21,657 bases of DNA from Bacteroidota bacterium (GTDB lineage: Bacteria; Bacteroidota; Bacteroidia; Flavobacteriales; Flavobacteriaceae). A program made the translations under genes and the position numbers. Positions 14,997-21,657 of this stretch are shown here, in pieces. A model generated the notes under the pieces. That model was not told where the DNA came from, did no database searches, and saw nothing but the letters and a program-made list of their open reading frames with translations. Position 1 is the first letter of the stretch; each line of letters opens with the position of its first letter. Where the stretch lies: positions 1 to 21,657 of the forward strand of contig JAEWCF010000026.1 of the NCBI GenBank assembly GCA_023390775.1, read 5' to 3'.

Positions 14997-17066
14997 ATGA
15001 AACGCTTCCTTCCTCTGTTCGCATTCTTTGTTTGTGCCCGGTCCTTTGGCCAAAACCCCGTTGTTGACTTCACTTCGCTGCACGCCGTGGTGGCGCCCGA
15101 TCACGCCTCGCGATCCATCGAAGGGATGTGCACCTACGAATTCACGGTCCACGGACCGGCCGATACGATCCGGATCGACGCCCAAAAGATGCAGTTTCAC
15201 AATGTCCGGGTAAACGGAAAGGCCGCCGGCCACACCGCATCGGCAAAACAATTCAAACTCTTCTCCGGGTTCAGGAAAGGCCGAAATACATTGTCCTTTG
15301 CCTACAGCGCGACGCCTTCGCAGACGCTGTATTTCACCGGTTCGGGCGACGATGCGCAATTCTGGACGCAGGGACAGGGCAAATATACCAGTCACTGGTT
15401 GCCGAGTTTTGACGACACGAACGAGAAATTGGTTTTCAATATTTCGGTGCTGTATGCCGATGGATTCGATGTGCTCTCGAACGGCAAGCTGCACAAAAAA
15501 GTCGAGGAGGGGGGCAAGGTCCGCTGGGACTTCAGGATGGAAAAGCCGATGAGTTCGTACCTGGCCATGATCGCCGGCGGCAAGTTCGCTTCCCAACGGC
15601 TGCAAAGCGCTTCTGGGGTGCCGCAAGTATTGTACTTCCGGCCCGCGGATCGGCACAGGTTCGAACCGACTTACCGGCATTCGGTGCGGATTTTTGACTT
15701 CCTCGAGCGGGAAATCGGCGTCCCTTATCCATGGAAAGTCTACCGCCAGGTCCCCGTCAGGGATTTTCTCTACGCCGGAATGGAAAACACGGCGGCAACC
15801 GTTTTCGCGCAGGAGTTGGTTGTGGACAGCATCGGATTCAACGACAAAAATTATATCAACGTCAATGCGCATGAACTGGCTCACCAATGGTTCGGCGATT
15901 TGGTCACGGCAAAATCGGGCGAGCACCATTGGTTGCAGGAAGGCTTTGCGACCTATTACGCGCTGCTGGCCGAACGCGACCTTTTTGGCGATGACCATTT
16001 TTACTTTAAGCTGTACGAAACCGCGTCCTCGCTCAGGCAAGCCTCGTTGAAGGACACGGTACCGATCCTGAGCACCAGGGCAAGTTCGTTGACCTATTAT
16101 CAAAAGGGGGCCTGGGCCGTGCATGTTTTGCGGGAAAGCCTGGGCGCCGAAAAATTCCGCAAAGGGATTAAATCCTACCTTCTCAAATACGGATTCCGAA
16201 ATGCGGACACCGACGATTTCCTCAAAGAAATGCAGGCCGCATCCGGGATTGACCTTTCTGATTTTAAGCGAGATTGGCTTGCCACGGGCGGGTTTCGGTT
16301 TGCCCAGGCGATTTCACTGTTGAAAAAAAATGGTTTCATGTCCAGGTACTTTGATCTGTTGGACCTGTCATCGGTACCCCTGGATCAAAAAAAAGGCGTG
16401 ATTGCCGGGATTTTGTCTTCGGAGGTGTACCATCCGCTAAAGGAGGAAGCATTGTACCAGTTGGAGAATGTTGATTTTGCCGAGAAAAAGGACCTGATTG
16501 CCCTCGCCATGAAATCCGGGTGGGAGGTGAGGCAGGCCGTTGCCAGGACCCTGGGCAAGTTCCCGCCGGATTTTTATGATGAATACCGCACGCTCCTTGA
16601 CGATAATTCCTTTATCACGCAGGAAATCGCCCTGAATGTCCTGTGGTCGCAGTTTCCCGAAAAACGCACCGAATTGTTGCAACACACCCGGGGCCGCGTC
16701 GGTTTCAACGATCGCAATCTTGAGATCCAATGGTTGGCGCTGGCGCTCTTGACCGACGGATTCGACACCGGCCAAAAAGTGGCGCATTACGACCGCCTTT
16801 TGCAACTGGCCGGGCCCGGGCAGGAATCGGCCACGCGGATGAATGCGATCAACAATCTGCTTTACCTCAGTCCGATGGATACCAATGTCCTGGACTTGCT
16901 TCCTTCCACGCTGGTCCATCACAAGTGGCAACTGACATCATTCGGAAGGGAAAAGATAAGATTGTTGCTCAAAAAACCTTCGGCGCGTGAGCATTTTGAA
17001 AAGATGTTATCGGCACTTCCCAAACCCGAACAAGCGCAATTGGCCCGTTTGCTCGATGAGAAGTAG
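14997..17066 (+). CDS. Secreted M1-family zinc aminopeptidase
   Basis: The 689-residue product starts with a signal peptide, MKRFLPLFAFFVCARSFGQ, so it acts outside the cytoplasm. The zinc site HELAH (292-296) is followed after 18 residues by Glu315, the third ligand, exactly the gluzincin spacing. GMEN (261-264) is the substrate N-terminus-binding motif and YYQKG (367-371) carries the transition-state Tyr. An N-terminal beta-sandwich domain precedes the catalytic domain, and the C-terminal third (about 450-689) looks like helical HEAT-type repeats. It probably trims N-terminal residues from peptides for nutrition or turnover. ATG 14997 is chosen over the earlier GTG because of the signal peptide. 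Confidence 0.95.
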   Translation: MKRFLPLFAFFVCARSFGQNPVVDFTSLHAVVAPDHASRSIEGMCTYEFTVHGPADTIRIDAQKMQFHNVRVNGKAAGHTASAKQFKLFSGFRKGRNTLSFAYSATPSQTLYFTGSGDDAQFWTQGQGKYTSHWLPSFDDTNEKLVFNISVLYADGFDVLSNGKLHKKVEEGGKVRWDFRMEKPMSSYLAMIAGGKFASQRLQSASGVPQVLYFRPADRHRFEPTYRHSVRIFDFLEREIGVPYPWKVYRQVPVRDFLYAGMENTAATVFAQELVVDSIGFNDKNYINVNAHELAHQWFGDLVTAKSGEHHWLQEGFATYYALLAERDLFGDDHFYFKLYETASSLRQASLKDTVPILSTRASSLTYYQKGAWAVHVLRESLGAEKFRKGIKSYLLKYGFRNADTDDFLKEMQAASGIDLSDFKRDWLATGGFRFAQAISLLKKNGFMSRYFDLLDLSSVPLDQKKGVIAGILSSEVYHPLKEEALYQLENVDFAEKKDLIALAMKSGWEVRQAVARTLGKFPPDFYDEYRTLLDDNSFITQEIALNVLWSQFPEKRTELLQHTRGRVGFNDRNLEIQWLALALLTDGFDTGQKVAHYDRLLQLAGPGQESATRMNAINNLLYLSPMDTNVLDLLPSTLVHHKWQLTSFGREKIRLLLKKPSAREHFEKMLSALPKPEQAQLARLLDEK

Positions 17067-17105
17067 GGTTTACTCATGTGCTTAAGACTATATTGATGAA
17101 TGGTT

Positions 17106-17113
17106 TACATTTG
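17106..17113 (+). promoter_or_regulatory. Candidate -7 box for the surface lipoprotein gene
   Basis: TACATTTG matches TAnnTTTG and lies 20 nt before the ATG at 17134. It is framed by a 5-bp inverted repeat, TGGTT (17101-17105) and AACCA (17117-17121). No terminator is visible in the 67-bp gap after the aminopeptidase gene, so read-through is also possible. Confidence 0.45.
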
Positions 17114-17133
17114 ATGAACCAATATGGCAAACC

Positions 17134-18873
17134 ATGAAAAAAATCAAACTTATCGCGGCCATCTCAATGTTGGTACTCGCCGCGTGCGAGTCCAATGACG
17201 ACGGCCCAAACAGCAACAATCCCGTAGACAGCTTCAGTGATAATTGGGGCGCGCAGGTCTCACGAAATTTTAGCGGCATAGTAGTGGACATCTCCGGTGA
17301 CCCCATCGAGGGCGCGGCCATCAGGATAGGGTCCAGTACCGCACAGACCGACGCCAATGGCGTATTTTTTATCGATGGCGCCCAGGTCCATGCCGAATTT
17401 GCCTATGTGACGGCCACCAAGTCCGGTTTTCTGGACGGTTCGCGTGCCCTGGTTCCGATTTCCGGACGAAATGACATCAGGATAAAGATGATTCCCGCTA
17501 CCGTGACGGCCACCGTAGCGGCGGGATCGGCCAGTGAGGTCGTTCATTCATCCGGGGCAAAGGTCAGCTTTGACGGATCGTTTGAAGACGAAGACGGAAA
17601 CGCTTATTCCGGCAACGTGTCGGTCGTGATGTTCCAGTTGGCCTCCGCAAACCCCGAATTTTCCGAACTGATGCCGGGAATGCTCTACGGCCAGGACGAA
17701 AATGGCGGAGAGGCAGGATTAAGGACTTTTGGGATGATCAATGTCGAACTGCGCGGCAGCGCGGGGCAGAAACTCCAGATAGCGGATGGCCATACCGCCG
17801 ATATTGAAATGCCCATCGATCCCTCGCAACTTGCGACGGCGCCGGAATCCATCCCGCTATGGCATTTTGATGCTGAAAGGGGATATTGGAAACAGGATGG
17901 GGCGGCGACACGGTCCGGAAATAAATATCTGGGCGAGGTGTCGCATTTTTCATGGTGGAACTGCGATGCCTATTCAACTGTTGTCCAACTCACTGTCACG
18001 GTCCAGGATGACTTAGGCACACCGATAGCCAATGCGGGCATCAAACTCGTGACGGCAAATGGTTTTACCTCATATATCCAATACACGTCCGCGAACGGCC
18101 AGGTTGGGGGATACGTTCCGGCCAATGAAATTATGACGCTTACGGTACACGATCAGTGCGGCGATGTGATCCACACGCAGACCATCGGTCCTTTTGCCGT
18201 CAATACCAATTTGGCGCCCATCACCCTTACATCGGCAATGGCCCAGGTCACCCAGATCCAGGGTACGCTACTTGAATGCGGTGGCAATCCTGTCTCAAAC
18301 GGCTATGTCATCATTGATTTCAATGGACAGACCGGAACATTATCCGTTTCAAACGGTAACTTTTCGCTTAACACGTTCATATGCAGTTCAGGCGGCAGTT
18401 TCACCTTGCAAGGTTGGGATGTGGAAAACCTGCAGCAAACACCCGAAATGAATTATACGATGGTTTCGCCCGTGACCAACATCGGGACGCTGACGGCATG
18501 CGATACGGTGGACGAGTTCATTACCTATACGATCGACGGCGGGCCCCCAACAATGATCACCGGGCTATTCAATGCGACCGGAGGCACTGCGCAGGGAACG
18601 ATCGGGCTGATGATTTCAAGCACTGTTGATGTTCCGGGCTTCTACCTTTGGGGCAATGTTTCGGTGCCCGGCGTATACTCGAACAATGAATTTTCAATCG
18701 AAGGGAGCGAGATCGGTTATATCGGGCCCAATACGGTCAATGATATGGTATACCAATTGAACAGCTACGGCGCGGTAGGCGAATACATCGACATGACCTT
18801 TAACGGAAATTATGAATACCAGGGGACAACACGGGCCTTAAGCGGTGTGATCCACGTCAAAAGGGATCAATAG
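17134..18873 (+). CDS. Large lipoprotein with carboxypeptidase-regulatory-like domains
   Basis: The 579-residue product has a lipoprotein signal, MKKIKLIAAISMLVLAAC, with lipobox Cys18, followed by an acidic ESNDDG stretch typical of surface-exported Bacteroidetes lipoproteins. Residues about 46-120 form a carboxypeptidase-regulatory-like beta domain (GIVVDISGDPIEGAAIRIG, TDANGVFF). Residues about 121-280 are a conserved-looking region with SELMPGMLYGQDENG, FGMINVELRGSAGQKLQI, IPLWHFD and SHFSWWNCD (270-278). Two more such folds follow (about 285-370 and 374-455), then an unrecognised C-terminal segment of about 120 residues. It has no evident catalytic site; I read it as a surface or adhesion-like protein of unknown function. 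A strong terminator follows. Confidence 0.85.
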   Translation: MKKIKLIAAISMLVLAACESNDDGPNSNNPVDSFSDNWGAQVSRNFSGIVVDISGDPIEGAAIRIGSSTAQTDANGVFFIDGAQVHAEFAYVTATKSGFLDGSRALVPISGRNDIRIKMIPATVTATVAAGSASEVVHSSGAKVSFDGSFEDEDGNAYSGNVSVVMFQLASANPEFSELMPGMLYGQDENGGEAGLRTFGMINVELRGSAGQKLQIADGHTADIEMPIDPSQLATAPESIPLWHFDAERGYWKQDGAATRSGNKYLGEVSHFSWWNCDAYSTVVQLTVTVQDDLGTPIANAGIKLVTANGFTSYIQYTSANGQVGGYVPANEIMTLTVHDQCGDVIHTQTIGPFAVNTNLAPITLTSAMAQVTQIQGTLLECGGNPVSNGYVIIDFNGQTGTLSVSNGNFSLNTFICSSGGSFTLQGWDVENLQQTPEMNYTMVSPVTNIGTLTACDTVDEFITYTIDGGPPTMITGLFNATGGTAQGTIGLMISSTVDVPGFYLWGNVSVPGVYSNNEFSIEGSEIGYIGPNTVNDMVYQLNSYGAVGEYIDMTFNGNYEYQGTTRALSGVIHVKRDQ

Positions 18874-18901
18874 GACAATCCCGCAATCCCGTTTCAATTT
18901 A

Positions 18902-18925
18902 AAAGCCCGCTTTTTCGCGGGCTTT
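18902..18925. terminator. Bidirectional intrinsic terminator between convergent genes
   Basis: AAAGCCCGC (18902-18910) and GCGGGCTTT (18917-18925) form a perfect 9-bp GC-rich stem with loop TTTTTC. The plus strand leaves through TTTCTC and the minus strand through TTTTAAATTG, so both the lipoprotein gene and the convergent small gene can end here. The small gene's stop begins 1 nt beyond the stem. Confidence 0.9.
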
Positions 18926-18926
18926 C

Positions 18927-19448
18927 TCATATCAGGTCCTTGACTTCGTTCTTGATGTAGGCCAGGGCGGCGCTGCTTGGCGTTGCTTTTTCAAAGGACG
19001 CTCCTAAAACCGTCTGGCGGTAGGTGTCGGCATCGGTCACGCCTTCTTCCGTCACGGCCTTTCGCAACATTTGGATGGTTGCATTCTTGGCGGTAGTGAT
19101 ATAGCCCCAGCATTCATCGGACACATAGATCTGTTGCGTAAGGTTGTGCTCATATTCCTGCTCGATCTGTGCGATGACCAGGTTCGCGTAATCGGATTTG
19201 TCATGAGAAATGGGGGCGATCCTCACCAGCAATTTTGCCGGATCGATCCGTTCCAGGAAGAGCGTCATCCTTTCATATGCCTGCAATTTGAGCGGCAGGG
19301 CATGTCGCTGGCTTTCCCGTCCCATCAGGAAACGGCGGCGTTTGTGTTCATTCTCGACAAACATCCTGAAGAAATTATAGGCAACCGCTCCCGTGATCAG
19401 CGCCGGCAGTGTGTAGAAAAGCAATTCAAGCAATTTATCGGTGTCCAT
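18927..19448 (-). CDS. Conserved hypothetical membrane-anchored protein (DUF7935-like)
   Basis: The 173-residue protein has one N-terminal membrane helix (LLFYTLPALITGAVAYNFF, about 9-27), then a charged juxtamembrane stretch (ENEHKRRRF) and a soluble, mostly alpha-helical domain. LPLKLQAYERMTLFLERIDPAKLLVRI is the most distinctive stretch, and NLVIAQIEQEYEHNLTQQIYVS follows it. I recall similar flavobacterial proteins of unknown function (DUF7935), but cannot confirm the match here. The positive-inside rule places the soluble domain in the cytoplasm. It has its own promoter candidate with both boxes, divergent from the next gene. Confidence 0.8.
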   Translation of the reverse strand: MDTDKLLELLFYTLPALITGAVAYNFFRMFVENEHKRRRFLMGRESQRHALPLKLQAYERMTLFLERIDPAKLLVRIAPISHDKSDYANLVIAQIEQEYEHNLTQQIYVSDECWGYITTAKNATIQMLRKAVTEEGVTDADTYRQTVLGASFEKATPSSAALAYIKNEVKDLI

Positions 19449-19462
19449 ATCGTATTTTTTCC

Positions 19463-19495
19463 CAAATGTAAGGCCTATTTATTTTTGCGGCAAAA
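19463..19495 (-). promoter_or_regulatory. Candidate -33/-7 promoter for the small membrane protein gene
   Basis: On the minus strand TTTTG (19491-19495) is followed after 20 nt by TACATTTG (19463-19470), then 14 nt to the ATG. Both boxes and the spacing match the Bacteroidetes consensus TTTG/TAnnTTTG. The -33 box overlaps the left arm and the first bases of the spacer of the inverted repeat at 19483-19511. Confidence 0.65.
19480..19487 (+). promoter_or_regulatory. Candidate -7 box on the plus strand (upstream promoter of the 19570 gene)
   Basis: TATTTTTG matches TAnnTTTG and overlaps the left arm of the inverted repeat at 19483-19511. It would start transcription about 80 nt before the chosen ATG. 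It is interleaved with the divergent promoter of the small membrane protein gene. Confidence 0.4.
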
Positions 19496-19511
19496 CCGCA
19501 ATGCCGCAAAA
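19483..19511. repeat. 10-bp inverted repeat overlapping divergent promoter boxes
   Basis: TTTTGCGGCA (19483-19492) and TGCCGCAAAA (19502-19511) are perfect arms with a 9-nt spacer. A nested alternative pairs TGCGG (19486-19490) with CCGCA (19496-19500). The element covers a plus-strand -7 box and a minus-strand -33 box, so it is well placed as an operator for both divergent genes, or as a leader hairpin. Confidence 0.55.
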
Positions 19512-19526
19512 GTTTTTCACATTTGA

Positions 19527-19555
19527 TTTGCGTATGCGGCGCTGGATTATCTTAG
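19527..19555 (+). promoter_or_regulatory. Candidate proximal promoter for the 19570 gene
   Basis: TTTG (19527-19530), a 17-nt spacer and TATCTTAG (19548-19555) resemble the Bacteroidetes promoter with one mismatch in the -7 box. It ends 14 nt before the ATG at 19570 and supports that start. Confidence 0.4.
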
Positions 19556-19569
19556 CGAAAAAAATCACG

Positions 19570-20769
19570 ATGGCAAGATTGCTGATTTTCATCCTTTTGC
19601 CGATTTTCTCGTCGGCGCAATCCTTTGTGATCCGCGGTAAGATCATCGATTCGGGGAGCGGGGAGCCGGTCATTGCAGCCACTGTCGGCGTAAAAAATTC
19701 ATTCCAGGGAGCCATCTCAAATGACGAGGGAATGTTCCAATTGTCGGTCCAGAAAGGGCAGGCCATCGCGATTTCGAGCATGGGTTATAAAGGCCGGGAA
19801 ATTCCCGTTACGGAATTTGATTCGGCACTGACCGAAATCCGCCTCGAGCCCGATAATCAGATCCTCGAAGAAGTGATCGTGACGGGGATGCCGATCGAGG
19901 AACTGCTCAAGAAGGTCGTAAGGACAAGTAAGGCGCGCTTCAACAAGCCGATCCTTTTGTCCACATACTATCGGGAATTCTCGAAACTGAACGACAAGAC
20001 CACCAAATTCGCGGACGGAATCCTGGACTATTACGTCAGCGGGAAGGGGAAAACCACGACCGATTTGATCGTCAGGCAGAGCAGGGCCGCGCGCATCACA
20101 ACCCCTGATGATGATTTCGACCCCGATACTTTCATGCATCTTCAAAAGCGGATTGCCACCAATTACGAACTGTCTTTCCTTGAAAAAGTCCTGCTTAAAG
20201 GCAACCGGCACCTGCACTACGATCTATCCTTGCGAAGCCGCAAGACAGAGCAGGGAAAGGACGTTTACGTGATCGGCATACAGCCCAAACCCGAAACTAC
20301 CCAACCGCTTTTTACGGGCAGCATCAGCTTTGATCCCGAAACCAAAATCATCTACGCCTACGATCTTCGCTTTGCGGATTCATACAAGCAATTCAGCAAA
20401 CAGCTCAGCATACTTGGGTATAAAATCCGGCTTCTGGACCAGGACATCAGGTCCACGTATGCACTTGTGAACGGCCATTATTACCTGCTCTATAGTTCGG
20501 CGGGGGGCAGGGTATCGATTTTCAACAAAAGAAAAGGGCTGGACGAGGTGATCTCGGCAAAATCGGACCTTATCACCATCGATTTTGCCAGGGACGCGCC
20601 CGGCTATGACAAAAATGGCATTTATCGCGGCAAGAACCTCTACGCACGGGGCAATCGATACAGCGAACCCTTTTGGAACAAGGGTGGCGCGATGATCATG
20701 ACCGCCGAGGAGGAAGCCATCATCAAAAAGCTTGAAAAGGAGGCGGCGCAAAAGGTTCCGCAGCCCTGA
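19570..20769 (+). CDS. Secreted protein with N-terminal carboxypeptidase-regulatory-like domain
   Basis: The 399-residue product begins with a short signal peptide, MARLLIFILLPIFSSAQ. Residues about 18-95 are a CarboxypepD_reg-like domain (IRGKIIDSGSGEPVIAATVGV, ISNDEGMFQLSV, SSMGYKGREIPV), the module found at the N-terminus of SusC/TonB receptors and DUF5686 proteins. EEVIVTGMPIEELLKKVV follows. The remaining 290 residues resemble the middle part of DUF5686-type proteins (STYYREFSKLNDKTTKFADGILDYYVSG), but there is no long C-terminal beta-barrel. It is probably periplasmic or outer-membrane associated; function unknown. In-frame ATGs at 19441, 19501 and 19534 exist, but only 19570 gives a clean signal peptide. 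It ends 45 bp before the UvrD/PcrA gene. Confidence 0.85.
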   Translation: MARLLIFILLPIFSSAQSFVIRGKIIDSGSGEPVIAATVGVKNSFQGAISNDEGMFQLSVQKGQAIAISSMGYKGREIPVTEFDSALTEIRLEPDNQILEEVIVTGMPIEELLKKVVRTSKARFNKPILLSTYYREFSKLNDKTTKFADGILDYYVSGKGKTTTDLIVRQSRAARITTPDDDFDPDTFMHLQKRIATNYELSFLEKVLLKGNRHLHYDLSLRSRKTEQGKDVYVIGIQPKPETTQPLFTGSISFDPETKIIYAYDLRFADSYKQFSKQLSILGYKIRLLDQDIRSTYALVNGHYYLLYSSAGGRVSIFNKRKGLDEVISAKSDLITIDFARDAPGYDKNGIYRGKNLYARGNRYSEPFWNKGGAMIMTAEEEAIIKKLEKEAAQKVPQP

Positions 20770-20777
20770 TATTTGGC

Positions 20778-20808
20778 TTTTGACCACGAGGCCAATTGCG
20801 TATTTTTG
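20778..20808 (+). promoter_or_regulatory. Candidate -33/-7 promoter for the UvrD/PcrA gene
   Basis: TTTTG (20778-20782), an 18-nt spacer and TATTTTTG (20801-20808) match the Bacteroidetes promoter. It ends 6 nt before the ATG at 20815, so the leader would be very short or absent. Confidence 0.65.
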
Positions 20809-20814
20809 CACTTT

Positions 20815-21657
20815 ATGGAGCATTACATCAACCAGCTTAACGAAGCCCAGCGTAAACCCGTTTTGCAGAAGGACGGGCCAATGATCATCATTGCGGGGGC
20901 GGGATCGGGAAAAACACGCGTTTTGACCATCAGGATCGCCTACCTGATGAGCCAGGGCGTCGATGCCTTCAATATCCTTGCGCTGACCTTCACCAACAAG
21001 GCTGCCCGTGAGATGAAAAGCAGGATTTCGGATATTGTGGGCTCAACCGAGGCAAAGAATCTGTGGATGGGAACGTTCCACTCGGTTTTTGCGCGGATCC
21101 TGCGGGCCGAATCGGACAAGCTCGGCTATCCCTCAAACTTCACGATATACGATACTCAGGATTCGGTGCGGCTCATCGGCGCGATCATCAAGGAAATGCA
21201 ACTCGACAAGGATGTCTACAAGGCCAAGCAGGTTTTCGGCCGTATTTCGTCATACAAAAACAGCCTGATCACGGTCAAGGCGTATTTCAACAATCCCGAA
21301 CTTCAGGAAGCCGACGCCATGTCCAAAAAGCCCAGGCTCGGAGAGATCTACGCCAATTACGTGGACCGATGCTTTAAGTCGGGGGCGATGGATTTCGACG
21401 ACCTTCTGCTCAAGACAAACGAGCTTCTCAACCGTTTTCCCGACGTGCTGGCCAAATACCAGAAGCGCTTCAAATACATTCTCGTGGACGAGTACCAGGA
21501 CACCAACCATTCGCAATACCTGATCGTGCGCGCGCTTTCCGACCGCTTCCAGAACATCTGCGTGGTGGGCGACGATGCGCAGAGCATCTACGCCTTCCGC
21601 GGGGCGAACATCAACAACATCCTGAATTTCCAGAAGGATTACGACAACGTACAGACC
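20815..21657 (+). CDS. uvrD: UvrD/PcrA-type ATP-dependent DNA helicase, N-terminal part (3' end outside window)
   Basis: The first 281 residues are visible and the frame runs off the window. Superfamily 1A motifs are in order: Q-motif LNEAQRKPV (8-16), Walker A AGAGSGKT (27-34), Ia TFTNKAA (58-64), TFHSVFARILR (87-97), FDDLL (194-198), Walker B DEYQDTN (225-231) and motif III GDDAQSIYAFRGA (252-264). The enzyme is a 3'-to-5' helicase for nucleotide-excision or mismatch repair and displacement of proteins from DNA. UvrD and PcrA cannot be separated from this half. The ATG at 20815 gives the normal N-terminus. Confidence 0.96.
   Translation, partial: MEHYINQLNEAQRKPVLQKDGPMIIIAGAGSGKTRVLTIRIAYLMSQGVDAFNILALTFTNKAAREMKSRISDIVGSTEAKNLWMGTFHSVFARILRAESDKLGYPSNFTIYDTQDSVRLIGAIIKEMQLDKDVYKAKQVFGRISSYKNSLITVKAYFNNPELQEADAMSKKPRLGEIYANYVDRCFKSGAMDFDDLLLKTNELLNRFPDVLAKYQKRFKYILVDEYQDTNHSQYLIVRALSDRFQNICVVGDDAQSIYAFRGANINNILNFQKDYDNVQT

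Noticed and set aside
14952..16124. 390-codon open frame on the minus strand
   Set aside because: It is antisense to the M1 aminopeptidase catalytic region and has no recognisable motif.
20773..20795. TTGGC/GCCAA inverted repeat before uvrD
   Set aside because: Only 5-bp arms with a 13-nt loop and no T-run; too weak for a terminator.
1..21657. Mobile elements, CRISPR arrays, toxin-antitoxin or defence islands, tRNA or rRNA
   Set aside because: No transposase or integrase, no regular spacer-repeat array and no structural RNA signature was found. The two UvrD-type helicases at the ends have housekeeping neighbours rather than defence genes.

Overview
The window looks like a chromosomal, mostly housekeeping stretch from a Bacteroidetes bacterium, most likely a member of the Flavobacteriaceae with unusually high GC for that family. 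The evidence is protein style (KdsB, PheT, RecG, PcrA/UvrD and carboxypeptidase-regulatory-like proteins of flavobacterial type), repeated TAnnTTTG boxes (the Bacteroidetes -7 promoter element) just upstream of start codons, and near absence of Shine-Dalgarno sequences. I see no rRNA, tRNA, insertion sequence, phage gene or CRISPR array.

Layout. Positions 1-1599 (+): the C-terminal end of a UvrD/RecD-like helicase, then kdsB (CMP-Kdo synthetase, LPS core). Positions 1720-5090 (-): pheT (phenylalanyl-tRNA synthetase beta chain), with a GH114-like lipoprotein overlapping it by 4 bp downstream. Positions 5265-6152 (+): a classical short-chain dehydrogenase ending at a strong hairpin terminator. 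Positions 6306-12676 (-): a probable efflux operon, in transcription order membrane-fusion protein, RND pump, TolC-like outer-membrane channel, then a bestrophin-type channel. Two adjacent inverted repeats and a -7 box lie upstream of it. Positions 12806-14914 (-): recG. Positions 14997-17066 (+): a secreted M1 zinc aminopeptidase. Positions 17134-18873 (+): a large surface lipoprotein with carboxypeptidase-regulatory-like folds, ending at a strong bidirectional terminator. Positions 18927-19448 (-): a small membrane-anchored protein of unknown function. Positions 19570-20769 (+): a secreted protein with an N-terminal carboxypeptidase-regulatory-like domain. Positions 20815-21657 (+): the first 281 residues of a UvrD/PcrA helicase, cut by the window edge.

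Functionally the window mixes DNA repair (two UvrD-superfamily helicases, RecG), envelope biogenesis and export (KdsB, tripartite efflux pump, lipoproteins, aminopeptidase) and translation (PheT). Coding density is high and no stretch over 300 bases lacks a gene. I did not find a convincing new multi-gene system. The points most worth a second look are small: apparent leaderless promoters, operator-like palindromes at the efflux operon and at the 19.5 kb divergent promoter, a heptamer tandem repeat, the pheT/GH114 coupling, the bestrophin attached to an efflux operon, and the FAM171/CILP-like lipoprotein.
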